Source of the DNA: CAZKWG01 sp964615375
Lineage (GTDB): Bacteria > Myxococcota_A > UBA796 > CAZKWG01
Direction: 5' to 3'
DNA: 64,000 nt
NCBI GenBank assembly: GCA_964615375.1
Contig: CAZTOW010000021.1
Span: forward strand, 81,357 to 145,356
Positions 1-8,709 of the stretch are shown in pieces. Each line of letters starts with the position of its first letter. Position 1 is the stretch's first letter. Below the pieces are notes generated by a model. It did not search any database. It saw only the letters and a list, made by a program, of their open reading frames with translations, and was not told where the DNA came from. A program made the translations under genes and the position numbers.

Positions 1-63
1 GAGACCAGAATTCTCCGGCCACACGAATCGAACCGCAATGGGTGGAACCGCGGTGGCGGACCA

Positions 64-88
64 CGCCAAGGCGCCAAGGACGCCAAGG
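64..88. repeat. Short direct repeat, 3 x CGCCAAGG
   Basis: Three copies of CGCCAAGG lie at 64-71, 72-79 and 81-88. They sit in the non-coding stretch downstream of the truncated helicase gene. I see no gene in 1-171. Confidence 0.5.
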
Positions 89-171
89 GTCGGCGCGATC
101 AGGACACACCGTAGGGCCATCGTCACCGCCGCGGGACGAGGGCGTTGTCTCGAAGTTCCGCGAAGCGCCCC

Positions 172-1983
172 TCACCGCTCCCCCCCTTGCGCGCAGCCGG
201 GCAGGTACCACGCAGGAGCGCCCTTTCCCAGCGCACCGGATGGCTCGACGTGCTCGCGCCGGGCCCGCAGCTTGCGGTAGTCGGGCTTGAGCCGGGCGCC
301 GCCCGCCGCGTCGGTCTCGCGCCAGGACTCCGGGTAGTCTTCGGGGTCGTCGGCGAAGGTGAAGCCTGTGTCCTGCGGCTGCATCGTCAGGAAGCCGTAC
401 TCGTCGGCCTCCGGGGGCTGCTCGGCCGGCTTCTCATCTTTGGCGGTGATCGGGGCGTCGTCGATGCTGCGGGCCAGCGCGACACGTCGTCCCTCGCCGC
501 TCGCGATGCGGACCGGGTGGTACTCCTGCCCGCACTCGCGACAGAAGTGCGTGGGGTACAGGCGGCGGTCGTCCTTGGTGCCGGGGAGGAACTGCTGGCC
601 CTCTACCGTCACGGAGCGCCGACCGGGCGGCTCCAGGGTGGCGTAGGCGTAGCCCGCGCCCGAGATGAACTGGTGCAGGCGGAAGGGGAAGAAGCTGCGA
701 TCGCTGGGGTCCGGCCCTCCGGCCTCCGGGTTGCGTGTGCGCTCGCGCTCCGGTTTGCCAGAGATGAGGAGGAGCTGACGCAGCGCCTGTTCGCAGGCCG
801 CGGGCGGGCGTCCCGCGTCGCGGGCGAGCTCGGCGGTGGCCTCGCTGAGCGTCAGCGGCGCGGACCGGATCCAGCGCTGATCGGGCTCCGAGAAGGTCAC
901 GCCCAGGCGGGTCTCGACCCAGACGCCCAACGGATGGTGGTGCAGGGCGGCGTCGGTGATGTCCGCCGGGATGGGCTGGTCGATGGCGGCGCCCAGCGCG
1001 GACCGGACGCTGACATGGTCCCGGGCACGGTCGGTGACGCGCTCCAGCGTCTCGCCGATGACGTTGCTGGGGGGCACCTCCACCGAGAACAACTTCGAGG
1101 CCACGTCCGCCACGACGCGGTTGCGGTCCTGGACGGTGCCCTCGCTCTTCATGGTCGCCGAGGTCCCGATGCACAGCAGATCGTCGGGCGCCAGCCGCTC
1201 GCGCACCCACCGGACCAGCAGCGCCACGTCGGCGCCCTGCCGGCCGCGGTAGGTGTGCAGCTCGTCCAGGACCAGGAAGGAGAGGCCCGCGCAGTTGCCG
1301 ATGACCTTGCGGTCGAGCTCGTCCTGCCGGGTCATCAGCAGCTCGAGCATCATGAAGTTGGTGAGCAGGATGTCCGGCGGATCGTCTGCGATCGCGCGCC
1401 GCTCGGCGTGCTCGTCCTGCCCGGTGTAGCGGCCGAAGGTCACTGGCCTGCCACCCGCGCGCTCTGGCAGGTACCTCTCCAGCTCCTTCATCTGGCTGTT
1501 GGCCAGCGCGTTCATCGGGTAGATGACGATGGCCCGCGTCCGTCTCGCGGCGCTTTGCCGCTTCTCCGCCAGGACGGCGCTCACGATGGGGATGAAGAAG
1601 CACAGGGACTTGCCCGAGCCCGTGCCCGTCGTGACGACGAAGCTCTCGCGCGCCGCCGCAGTCGCGATGGCCCGCTCCTGGTGCAGGTAGAGCGAGAGCG
1701 AAGCGCCATCGGGCTGCTCGGCTGGCGGCGGCGAGCGGAAGATGTCCTTGCACCCGCGGTCCAGCAGCCCCTCGTCCGCGAGCGAGGCCACGTCCCGCCC
1801 GCGCTTGTAGCTCGGGTTGATCTGGATGAGCGGCTCGGGCCAGTAGCGATCCTCGGCGTAGATCGCCTCGACCTGGCGGCGGATGTCCGGGGCGGCGATG
1901 GTCGTGAACGAGCGGGCGAAGCTCTGGTATTCGGACACCACGGTGTCGCGGAGGGAGAAGACGTCCATGCTGCGGGTGGTCAT
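172..1983 (-). CDS. Large DEAD/DEAH-box helicase, 3'-truncated (defence-island type)
   Basis: 603 aa from ATG 1983; an ATG five codons on is an alternative and neither has a clear Shine-Dalgarno. Seen: Walker A GTGSGKS (about residues 120-126), Walker B DELH (about 235), motif III SAT (GTSATM), then a LHQFISG stretch and a Cys pair (CRECGQEY) near the C-terminus. This order matches the very large superfamily 2 helicases linked to DUF1998 zinc domains (DruE/DpdJ/MrfA-like), which act in phage-defence islands and DNA repair. Those proteins usually run well over 1,000 residues with a second RecA domain after the zinc motif. Here the reading frame stops soon after that motif, so the second RecA half is missing and the copy is probably inactive. 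Which defence system it came from cannot be told from this fragment. Confidence 0.75.
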   Translation of the reverse strand: MTTRSMDVFSLRDTVVSEYQSFARSFTTIAAPDIRRQVEAIYAEDRYWPEPLIQINPSYKRGRDVASLADEGLLDRGCKDIFRSPPPAEQPDGASLSLYLHQERAIATAAARESFVVTTGTGSGKSLCFFIPIVSAVLAEKRQSAARRTRAIVIYPMNALANSQMKELERYLPERAGGRPVTFGRYTGQDEHAERRAIADDPPDILLTNFMMLELLMTRQDELDRKVIGNCAGLSFLVLDELHTYRGRQGADVALLVRWVRERLAPDDLLCIGTSATMKSEGTVQDRNRVVADVASKLFSVEVPPSNVIGETLERVTDRARDHVSVRSALGAAIDQPIPADITDAALHHHPLGVWVETRLGVTFSEPDQRWIRSAPLTLSEATAELARDAGRPPAACEQALRQLLLISGKPERERTRNPEAGGPDPSDRSFFPFRLHQFISGAGYAYATLEPPGRRSVTVEGQQFLPGTKDDRRLYPTHFCRECGQEYHPVRIASGEGRRVALARSIDDAPITAKDEKPAEQPPEADEYGFLTMQPQDTGFTFADDPEDYPESWRETDAAGGARLKPDYRKLRARREHVEPSGALGKGAPAWYLPGCAQGGER

Positions 1984-2182
1984 GGGAGGGGCCAGAGAGG
2001 GCGGTTTTGCTCGGGTAGGTAACATCGGGCGCGCAGTCGGGCGGGGTGGAGACCTCGCCGGCGACCGGCGATGGCACACCATGGGTGGCGAGGCCACAAC
2101 GAAGACCGGCGCGTCCGTTGAGCGCGAACGTGGAATGGCCGGCCTGCCTCGCCTCCTCCATGTCGTGTGATATGAGGTCAAC

Positions 2183-2202
2183 GAGAGCGATTGTCAGCTC
2201 TC
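2183..2202 (+). promoter_or_regulatory. Inverted repeat upstream of the beta-propeller operon
   Basis: GAGAGC-N8-GCTCTC is a perfect 6-bp inverted repeat, 30 bp before the start codon at 2232. It lies just after a TGATAT box at 2168-2173 that could be a -10. It could be an operator or a leader hairpin; there is no further support. Confidence 0.25.
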
Positions 2203-2231
2203 ATCGCCCCCCAAGCGCCAGGAGTTGAACC

Positions 2232-3251
2232 ATGATCACCGAGATCTACAGCACCGACACGGACTCCGGCTCGGTCTCCGTCATCGAGCGGACGGGCCGC
2301 CACGAGTACAAGCACGTCGCCCGGATCGCCATCGGCAACGCGCCGCGCGGCGCGGTGAAGTTCACCTCGGACGGTCGCGGCTTCGTCAGCAACTGCGCAG
2401 GGGACACGATCTCGGAGATCGACACCCATACCCACAAGGAGGTGGCGCGGATCAAGGTCGGGCTCGCGCCGCGAGGGATCGGCCTGATCCCTGGGGATCG
2501 CTTCGCGTTGGTGTCGAACTCCGGGTCCGACACCGTCTCCATCGTTGATCTCGCCGCGCGCAAGCAGGTCGGCGAGGTCCAGGTCGGCCGTGACCCCCGA
2601 CACATGGCGATCACGCCGGACGGCCGCGCCGCCTATGTCTGCGTCTGGGGCGACCACTACCTGAGCAAGATCGACACCTCCGAGCTGGTGGGATCGAAGG
2701 ACCCCGACCCTGCAAAGGTGGTCGAGATCTGCCGCATCTCGCTCGGTGAGGGCGTGCATCCCTACAGCGCGGCCATCGTGCCACGGCGCACCGTTCAGTA
2801 CCACCCGCTCATCCTCGTCGCGAACACACAGTCGCCGCTGCTATCCGTCGTCAACCACGAGCTGGACCAGGTGGTGGGGCAGGTGGACCTCGGCCACAAG
2901 GGCGCCCGCGCCATCGCCTTTGACAGAGACGGGGAGCGCGCCTTCGTGAGCGTCGAGGACACCTCGGAGATCGTCGTGGTCTCGGTCGCCGGCCTGGAGG
3001 TCCTCGGACGCATCCCCGTCGGTCCTGGGCCGCGGGGGCTCGCCTTCGACCCCGATGACAGCACGATCTACGCGAGCGTGTTCGCTCGGACGGACTCCAC
3101 GAGCGGGATCCTGGACGGGCGCCCCTTCAAGGCGAACACGCTCACGGTGGTCAGCCTCGGCGCCGCGCCCAGCCTCCGGCGGGCGGACCTGCGCTGGGAC
3201 GAGATCCCGGTGGGCAAGGGGCCGTGCAGCGTGTCCATCCTTAAGCGATGA
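2232..3251 (+). CDS. YVTN/YncE-type beta-propeller protein
   Basis: 339 aa. ATG 2232 is preceded by AGGAG at 2220-2224. The protein is built of about seven repeats of roughly 45 residues with the pattern G..PRG...TPDGR..YV.N...D.VS.ID, as in YVTN/YncE/surface-layer beta-propellers. Propellers of this type are ligand- or protein-binding scaffolds, and some are enzymes. No signal peptide is seen, so it is probably cytoplasmic. It is the first gene of a tightly packed operon: the next gene starts inside its stop codon (ATGA). The partner genes (a 238-aa protein and a VOC protein) suggest small-molecule chemistry, but the substrate is unknown. Confidence 0.8.
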   Translation: MITEIYSTDTDSGSVSVIERTGRHEYKHVARIAIGNAPRGAVKFTSDGRGFVSNCAGDTISEIDTHTHKEVARIKVGLAPRGIGLIPGDRFALVSNSGSDTVSIVDLAARKQVGEVQVGRDPRHMAITPDGRAAYVCVWGDHYLSKIDTSELVGSKDPDPAKVVEICRISLGEGVHPYSAAIVPRRTVQYHPLILVANTQSPLLSVVNHELDQVVGQVDLGHKGARAIAFDRDGERAFVSVEDTSEIVVVSVAGLEVLGRIPVGPGPRGLAFDPDDSTIYASVFARTDSTSGILDGRPFKANTLTVVSLGAAPSLRRADLRWDEIPVGKGPCSVSILKR

Positions 3252-3964
3252 CGCGCGCAGCCGAGCCACACGCCGAGGTGCGCTTCCGCGCGCGCTATCC
3301 CTGGTCGCTCCTGCCCTACAAGGCGAAGGTGGATCAGGCCGCCGCACGCGAGCGTGCCAGCCTCTACGCGGCTGAGTTCCGCTGGCTGCGGGCCCAGCGC
3401 GTCCCTGAACTGTGCTGGCCCTGGCGGCTCGGCGCCGAGCTGGGCTGGATCGTGCCGAGCCCTGTGGACGTGACCTTCACCCCGCTCCACGAGACCGAGG
3501 TGGACCCGGAGGCTGATGACCTCGCGCTCGTCGGGGAGATCACAGGGGCCGCCGAGCTGTGGCGCCGGGACCGCGCCGCCTTCGCGATCCCGCGCGCCCC
3601 CTGGCTGCGACTTCATCAGTACCGGGTCGGCGACGCGTGGCACGCCATGTTCGTGCCCAACGGCGCGGGGGCGGCTGAGTGGCACCTCGGCTGGGACGCG
3701 GAGATCCCGGAGGGCATGTTCCTGCTCGTGCTGCCTGGACCCGCCATCGCCGGCCTGGAGATCCCCTCTGGCGTGCTCGATCACCGGACCCTGGGCCGCG
3801 CCCGCGAGGGCGAGGGCATGAGCATCGCGGTGCGGCCCACAGCGACCGTCGCGGTGAAGCGGGGTGACCCGGTGGCGCGCGTCGTGCTGCTGGACGGGGC
3901 CAGTGTCACCGCCAAGGGCACCTTCGAGGCATTCTCTTCTGCTCAGCCCACCGAGGATGGATGA
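3248..3964 (+). CDS. Hypothetical protein, possibly DUF6065-like
   Basis: 238 aa. ATG 3248 overlaps the stop of the beta-propeller gene by 4 nt, so it is translationally coupled. Seen: an aromatic- and Pro-rich N-terminal half (GWIVPSPVDVTF) and a beta-rich C-terminal half ending in GDPVARVVLLDG. The GW.V.P.D.. signature and overall plan recall DUF6065 proteins of unknown function, from memory and with low certainty. No catalytic motif is visible. Its position between a propeller and a VOC protein implies a shared pathway step. Confidence 0.6.
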   Translation: MTRAAEPHAEVRFRARYPWSLLPYKAKVDQAAARERASLYAAEFRWLRAQRVPELCWPWRLGAELGWIVPSPVDVTFTPLHETEVDPEADDLALVGEITGAAELWRRDRAAFAIPRAPWLRLHQYRVGDAWHAMFVPNGAGAAEWHLGWDAEIPEGMFLLVLPGPAIAGLEIPSGVLDHRTLGRAREGEGMSIAVRPTATVAVKRGDPVARVVLLDGASVTAKGTFEAFSSAQPTEDG

Positions 3965-4380
3965 TGCGCCTGCACCACGTCGAGCTGAACGCCCGGGACC
4001 TGGACGCCTCTTATCCCTTCTACAAGCGCCTCTTCGACGCCCTGGGCTGCGAGCGATCCGAGCGTACCGCCTCGTACTTCGTGTTCTACCTGGACGGCTT
4101 CTACCTCTGGGTGAACCGGTGCAGCCCCGCCAAGGCGGAGGCCGGCTTCGACCGCTATCGGGTCGGCCTCAATCACCTGGCGTTTCAGGCGACGAGCAAG
4201 GCCATGGTCGATGACTGGCACGGATTGCTGCTGTCTGCGGGGGGCCGTGTGCTTGATCCGCCTGGATACTACGGACCCGGATACTACGCGGTCTACTTCG
4301 AGGACCCGGACGGTATGAAGCTGGAGCTGGGGTTTGAGGAGGGCACGGCCGCTGAGGCTCCGTCAGATCCCGAGGGATGA
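3961..4380 (+). CDS. VOC-family protein (glyoxalase/dioxygenase fold)
   Basis: 139 aa, one VOC domain. The start ATGATG overlaps the previous stop (third coupled gene of the operon from 2232). Seen: the opening MRLHHVELNARDLDAS with the first metal-ligand His, NHLAFQA (second His) in the middle, and the closing YAVYFEDPDGMKLEL with the usual DPDG and metal-binding Glu. These ligands fit a functional metal-dependent VOC enzyme such as a glyoxalase, dioxygenase or resistance protein. The reaction cannot be assigned. Confidence 0.85.
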   Translation: MMRLHHVELNARDLDASYPFYKRLFDALGCERSERTASYFVFYLDGFYLWVNRCSPAKAEAGFDRYRVGLNHLAFQATSKAMVDDWHGLLLSAGGRVLDPPGYYGPGYYAVYFEDPDGMKLELGFEEGTAAEAPSDPEG

Positions 4381-4463
4381 GCGCCGCCATCCGGTTCGAC
4401 AGGTAAATTGACGGCGATCACCTGTTCGTGGCATGGGGGGGCTGTGCGTGGGGTTGAGGCTCC

Positions 4464-4943
4464 ATGTCCCACGCCACCGCACAGACCCTCGCAGATGTCC
4501 GTGTCGCGCTCGACGCGCCGCCCGCCGAGGTCTTCGCCTTCATCACGGACCACGCGAAGCTCCCGAGCTGGGCGCCTGGGGTCCGCCGCGTCAGCATCGA
4601 CGCCTCGCGAGCGGAGATCGCGGGTGGGCCGGGCACGGTGCGCACGCTCCTTCCGAGGTTTGGCGCCTCGGGGGTGGAGACGGTCGTCGCGTCCGAGGCG
4701 CCGGCTCGCTTCGTGTATTCGGCCAGCGACGCCTCGCTTCGGGGGCTGTGTACCCACCATCGTACCACGCTGTCGCTGGCCCCGTCGGGCGCTGGGAGTC
4801 GGACGGAGCTTCGGTGGGTCGTGGAGGCGACGCCGTCGCCGTCCTGGTGGCGGGCCTGGGTCGCGCGCTGGATGTTCGCATGGGCCGCCCGCGCAAGCTG
4901 CCGGAACCTGCGGCGCATCTTCGATGGGAGGACGCGCGCCTGA
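4464..4943 (+). CDS. SRPBCC-family protein (polyketide cyclase/START-like fold)
   Basis: 159 aa. ATG 4464 has GAGG six bases upstream. The start (VRVALDAPPAEVFAFITDH..LPSWAPGV) is the standard opening of SRPBCC proteins, which bind hydrophobic ligands in a helix-grip pocket. A Trp-rich segment near residue 130 (SPSWWRAWVARWMF) is followed by a basic C-terminal helix, as in polyketide_cyc2-type members. It follows the VOC gene after 84 bp and is probably part of the same transcription unit. The ligand is unknown. Confidence 0.75.
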   Translation: MSHATAQTLADVRVALDAPPAEVFAFITDHAKLPSWAPGVRRVSIDASRAEIAGGPGTVRTLLPRFGASGVETVVASEAPARFVYSASDASLRGLCTHHRTTLSLAPSGAGSRTELRWVVEATPSPSWWRAWVARWMFAWAARASCRNLRRIFDGRTRA

Positions 4944-5015
4944 GGAGCCTGGCGAGGTTCGATGATCCTCGTCGGGCTTGACCGGCACCTGAACGGACGC
5001 CGAGACCGAACGCGC

Positions 5016-6755
5016 TCAGGCGCCGAGGCGGCGATACCGCAGGACCGGTGATCGCAGGTTCGTGTCGGTGGGCTCCAGCCAGCCCTCGGCGACCAGCGCG
5101 TTCATCGCGTGCCGCAGGGTGTCGCGGTGGACGCCGAGGAGGGCGGCGATCTCGCTCTTGCCGAGGGGGCGGTCGCTGGCGCGGAAGAGGTCCTGGAGCT
5201 GGGCCTTGCGCTCGTCGATGGACATCGGGCCGGCGGGGTGTGTGGGAGGGACCGGAGGCAGCGTGGGCTCGGGGGGCGACGCGACGAGGGCGGGGACGGG
5301 CTCGGCCTGGGCTGCCGGCGCAGGTGCGGGCGTGGGCGCGGGCTGCGGCGCTGGCGTAGGGAGGGCAGATGCTGGAGCGGCCAGCGCCATGTCAGGCGAT
5401 CGTTGGGGCGCGGGAGCGGCCGGCGCAGGGCGTGGGTGGAAGATCGGCGGCGGGCCGGGTCGGTGCGGGCGCGGTGGCACGAGCGTCGTGGGGGTAGGCG
5501 TGACGCTGGGAGCTGGCGGGGTGCGGGACGCCTCCTGTGTAGGCGCGGCCGTCTGAGCCACGGGCGGAGCGGCCTCCACGGGAGAACTGGCGACCGGTGG
5601 CAGGTCGACTGGCACGGACGTGGCTGCGGGACGCACGGCTGGACGAATGACCGCCCGAACGACCGCCCGAACCACACGAGCCTCAGGCACCAGCGGCATC
5701 GTCAGCCAGCTCACCGAGGACTCGAAGTCACAGCGGCCCCCTGGGTATCGCTCACCCAGCACCGCAAGCACCGTGTCGTTGTCCATGATCGCACCATCCG
5801 GCAGCGCTGGCAGGTCGCCACACCGGACCAGGAGGTGACGTAGGCGTGGGTTGGCCGAGGCCCGGTCCTCGCGCTCGCTGGCGTTCGCCGCGGTGGTCGG
5901 CACGGCGAGGCGCACGCGACCGCCCTCCACCGTGAGCGTGATCGGCGTGGATGCGTCCGGGCCCGCCCAGGCGCGCTCGGCCAGCGCCAGGACCACCAGG
6001 GCCCGCGCAATGTCGCTCGGGATCTGGCCCCACAGGCTGCGTTCGTTGGCGACCCGCTCGGCGAGCCAGGTCAAGGACCCACGGTGGAGCTGATCGGACC
6101 ATCCCGTCCGGCGGATCGCCACCGCGCAGCCCGGCAGGTGCTTCTCGGGCTGATCGCCGAGCGCGACAAGGCCGGCGAGGGTGGGCACGACGTTTCCCCG
6201 GAACCAGCGACGCGCGCTGGCGTCCAGTAGGGTCTGGGCGCGGTGGTCCTGCTCGGAGCGGCCGACGGGCGCGGCGAAGGGCCCGGCCTGCATCAGCCTG
6301 GTGACGCGGCGATCATCGAAGCGGGCATCGGCGGCGCCCAGAACGGGCCAGCCGTCGGGCTCCAGGTGATCCCAGAAGGTCGGGGCGGCGTTCGCCGCGA
6401 CGCCGATGAGCACGCCCGGCTCGCCCTCGACGCGCACCTTGAAGGGCCCCCGGAGCGCTCTGGGCGCGTGCTCTTCGCGCGCGTCCCGGAGCCAGTGGAG
6501 GCCGCGCGAGCCTTGGGGCGTGAGCATGAGCAGAGTGCCGCCGTGCGGCGCTGCGGCGAGCAGGGCGAGGTTCCCGCTTACGTCGCCGAGGTGCTGGGGA
6601 TCCACCTCGCGCAGGAGGCGGGGCCGCTCGTGGATGGCGGTGTTCCAGGCGATGAGCTGGTCCCGCGACGTGAAGACCAGCGCGTCGCCGTCGCGCACGG
6701 GCGGGGAGAACGTGGGTGCAGGTGATGGGAGCGGCGTGGAGCGTGACTTGAACAT
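5016..6755 (-). CDS. Large protein with Pro/Ala linker and C-terminal winged helix
   Basis: 579 aa from ATG 6755 (weak Shine-Dalgarno). It has three parts. Residues 1 to about 375 are a folded domain I do not recognise, with no visible catalytic motif. About 375-520 is a low-complexity Pro/Ala/Thr linker. The last ~60 residues are a winged helix-turn-helix (RPLGKSEIAALLGVHRDTLR, then a second helix and an EGWLEP wing). The plan suggests a DNA-binding regulator whose N-terminal domain senses or recruits something. It is transcribed convergently with the 2232-4943 genes. Function unknown. Confidence 0.65.
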   Translation of the reverse strand: MFKSRSTPLPSPAPTFSPPVRDGDALVFTSRDQLIAWNTAIHERPRLLREVDPQHLGDVSGNLALLAAAPHGGTLLMLTPQGSRGLHWLRDAREEHAPRALRGPFKVRVEGEPGVLIGVAANAAPTFWDHLEPDGWPVLGAADARFDDRRVTRLMQAGPFAAPVGRSEQDHRAQTLLDASARRWFRGNVVPTLAGLVALGDQPEKHLPGCAVAIRRTGWSDQLHRGSLTWLAERVANERSLWGQIPSDIARALVVLALAERAWAGPDASTPITLTVEGGRVRLAVPTTAANASEREDRASANPRLRHLLVRCGDLPALPDGAIMDNDTVLAVLGERYPGGRCDFESSVSWLTMPLVPEARVVRAVVRAVIRPAVRPAATSVPVDLPPVASSPVEAAPPVAQTAAPTQEASRTPPAPSVTPTPTTLVPPRPHRPGPPPIFHPRPAPAAPAPQRSPDMALAAPASALPTPAPQPAPTPAPAPAAQAEPVPALVASPPEPTLPPVPPTHPAGPMSIDERKAQLQDLFRASDRPLGKSEIAALLGVHRDTLRHAMNALVAEGWLEPTDTNLRSPVLRYRRLGA

Positions 6756-6894
6756 GGGATCAGGGGGTCTGTAATCGCCAGTCGAGCGCTGGCCAGCCTC
6801 TCTGGAGGGTCTGGACCAGAATCTGTCCGGCACTGGATCGCCACCTGCTGGTGGCACGCTGCCGAGGGGCTGGCGACGTGCTGGCGAGCAGCTT

Positions 6895-7026
6895 GGGATC
6901 GGCAGTGGCCCGGATCGGCAGCTTGGCTGTTTCGCGGCGTTACAGGTACTTCGGATCAGGGATCGGCAGTGGCTCGCATGGGATCGTCAGCAGGGCGCCA
7001 GCGCCTCGGAAGGGATCGGCAGTGGC
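6895..7026. repeat. Cluster of GGGATCGGCAGTGGC repeats
   Basis: Perfect copies of the 15-mer GGGATCGGCAGTGGC lie at 6895-6909, 6959-6973 and 7012-7026, with a partial copy (GGATCGGCAG) at 6912-6921. They occupy the 598-bp gene-free stretch 6756-7353 before the GNAT gene. Spacing is irregular (64 and 53 bp), so this is not a CRISPR array; it is more like dispersed protein-binding sites or a small repeat family. Confidence 0.7.
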
Positions 7027-7353
7027 TCGGCGGTGGGTCTGAAGCTCGCTCTCGTGTGTCCGCGCATCTGGTCCCGCCGGTCATCGCGACGGGCGACGCC
7101 GCCAGGTCGGGCGCCGAGGTGCAGAAGGCGCCCCCCAGCGAGCCTGCCCGCCGCCCGCGCGAGCCAGCCAGCGCCTCAGCGCGACTCCAGCAGGGCCATT
7201 GGCTTCGCGAGGTCCGCCTGGTTGGCGCGGCGCATCATGCGCACCATGACAGGCGCGACGACGCCCGCGAAGATGGCGACGACGGCGACGGGGTGACCTG
7301 GAGGGAGCCGATGCGCGCTGGAGCCGATAGCCGTGCAGCCAGAGGAGACCGCA

Positions 7354-7887
7354 GTGCCCCCCGTCCAGCTCCGCCCGATCACCGTCGCCGACCTCGACGC
7401 GCTCGTAGCGCTCGACGCCGACCCCGAGGTCATGCGCTTCATCAACGGCGGCCAGCCCACGCCGCGCGCGCTGGCGGAGGAGTTCCTGCTGCCCCGGATG
7501 CTCGCGGCGGCGGTCCGGCCAGGGCTCGGCTTCTTCGCCGTCGAGTCGCCTGAGGGCGCGTTTCTGGGCTGGGTCCACCTGCGCCTGGACAGCTTCGAGC
7601 CCGCCTGGGCGGAGATCGGCTACCGCCTGGCCCGGCCCTTCTGGGGACAGGGGGTTGCGACCACGGCGTCGAGGCTGCTGGTCCGACGCGCGTTCGAGGA
7701 GCTCGGCTTCGACGTGGTCAGCGCGCGGGCCATGCCGGAGAACCTGGCCTCTCGCCGCGTGATGGAGAAGGTGGGGCTGAGCGAGACTGGGCGCTTCGTG
7801 TTCCCGGGGAGAGTCCTGCCGGGGCTCGTCGTGCCCGAGGTGGAGGGGGTGCTCTACACGCTGCGGCGTGAGGACTGGGTCGGGTAG
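7354..7887 (+). CDS. GNAT-family N-acetyltransferase
   Basis: 177 aa from GTG 7354, chosen because AGAGGAG lies 8 bases upstream; a GTG at 7333 in the same frame is possible. Acetyl-CoA-dependent N-acetyltransferase of the RimJ/RimL-like branch. Seen: LRPITVADLDALVAL at the N-terminus, the beta4-alpha3 pyrophosphate-binding region around EIGYRLARPFWGQGVATTA (Q/RxxGxG/A motif), and the closing segment NLASRRVMEKVGLSETG. The acceptor cannot be inferred. It is flanked on both sides by GGGATCGGCAGTGGC repeats, which could mark a gained cassette. Confidence 0.85.
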   Translation: MPPVQLRPITVADLDALVALDADPEVMRFINGGQPTPRALAEEFLLPRMLAAAVRPGLGFFAVESPEGAFLGWVHLRLDSFEPAWAEIGYRLARPFWGQGVATTASRLLVRRAFEELGFDVVSARAMPENLASRRVMEKVGLSETGRFVFPGRVLPGLVVPEVEGVLYTLRREDWVG

Positions 7888-8000
7888 CATGGGGCGTGGC
7901 GCGGCACAGGAGACAGAGGCACCAGGGGCGCCGAGCGGCGGGTGTCCAGGTGCCCGGACTGGGTGGCGACCGGCTGCCGTGGAGGCGCTGACCAGCTATT

Positions 8001-8077
8001 GATCGGCAGTCGTGCGGGCCGGCAGCCCGCGAAATTCATGGGGTTGCCCCTACTTGGGATCCGGGATCGGCAGTGGC
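8001..8077. repeat. Further copies of the GATCGGCAGT repeat
   Basis: A core copy GATCGGCAGT lies at 8001-8010 and a full GGGATCGGCAGTGGC at 8063-8077, on the other side of the GNAT gene from the main cluster. I see no gene in 7888-8183. Confidence 0.6.
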
Positions 8078-8183
8078 ACACCAGCGAGGCTGGCGGGTCG
8101 GCAGTTGCGCTTGAGCGCGAGCGCGCCTGGGGCGATGAAGCCACAGGCGCGCTATGGTGAACGGGTCCTGTCGGGTGTGGTCG

Positions 8184-8600
8184 CTACTCCGAACCCTCAG
8201 GACCGGCGGCCGGCGCTTCTGCGTCGGTCGCTGCTTTCACCTTGCCCAGCCGGGCGCGGAGGTGGGCCATGGCGGTCGCCTCCAGCGCCGGGTCCGCGTC
8301 CGGGTGCTCAGCCAGGACCACGCGCAGCTCGGCGAAGGCGTCGCCCTCGCCGGTGTGCTCGTCGAGCAGCTCCTCGACCAGGGCTTCGACTCGCCCACGG
8401 GACCGGAGCACCGGCGCGGGGTCCGGCTCTTCGCCGTTGGCGATGGCCGTGACGAAGGCGTGCACGGTCAGCGCGTGATCTTCGGCGGCGCGGCGAAGGG
8501 ACTCCGCAGCCTGCCGCTGCTGCTCGGCGGTCGTGTAGATGGTGGACAAGGCGGTGCCCCGCTCCAAGGAGGGTCGGGGGACGGGATCGAGGGACGTCAT
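8184..8600 (-). CDS. 138-aa hypothetical protein behind a recombinase-type promoter
   Basis: 138 aa. ATG 8600 has GGAG 6 nt upstream. A small, Ala/Glu-rich, mostly helical protein (TTAEQQRQAAESLRRAAED near the N-terminus) with a loose C-terminal tail; no known domain seen. Its upstream region carries the same promoter architecture found before both large serine recombinases (8710-8742), plus leader hairpins, giving a ~98-nt leader. Co-regulation with integrases makes it a candidate accessory factor, for example a recombination directionality factor or transfer regulator, but this is inference only. Confidence 0.6.
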   Translation of the reverse strand: MTSLDPVPRPSLERGTALSTIYTTAEQQRQAAESLRRAAEDHALTVHAFVTAIANGEEPDPAPVLRSRGRVEALVEELLDEHTGEGDAFAELRVVLAEHPDADPALEATAMAHLRARLGKVKAATDAEAPAAGPEGSE

Positions 8601-8655
8601 CGGGTCTCCATGCTCGCGAGGAATTCACGCGCGGCGGCGAGCGAACCGCGCGTGT

Positions 8656-8704
8656 TTCAGGGCGTGGCCCTGAAGGTTCTGAGGGTCGGCGACCCCCGAG
8701 AACC
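8656..8704 (-). promoter_or_regulatory. Leader hairpins before the 138-aa gene
   Basis: Two strong inverted repeats lie between the predicted start site (~8698) and the gene: TTCAGGGC/GCCCTGAA at 8656-8663 and 8667-8674 (3-nt loop), and a nested pair GGTTCT..GGGTC..GACCC..AGAACC over 8675-8704. The second overlaps the predicted start site, so it could be an operator as well as an RNA hairpin. Confidence 0.5.
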
Positions 8705-8709
8705 TGCTT

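Noticed and set aside
145..2022. Plus-strand frame of 625 codons opposite the helicase
   Set aside because: Shadow of the helicase gene on the minus strand, which has Walker A, DELH and SAT motifs.
4429..4446. Possible fourth sigma-54 site (TGGCATGGGGGGGCTG) before the SRPBCC gene
   Set aside because: The GC doublet is off by one from the required spacing and there is no TTGACA-N11 upstream.
6895..8077. Repeat cluster as a CRISPR array
   Set aside because: Only 15-bp repeats with irregular spacing (53-64 bp, then 1 kb); no cas genes in the window.
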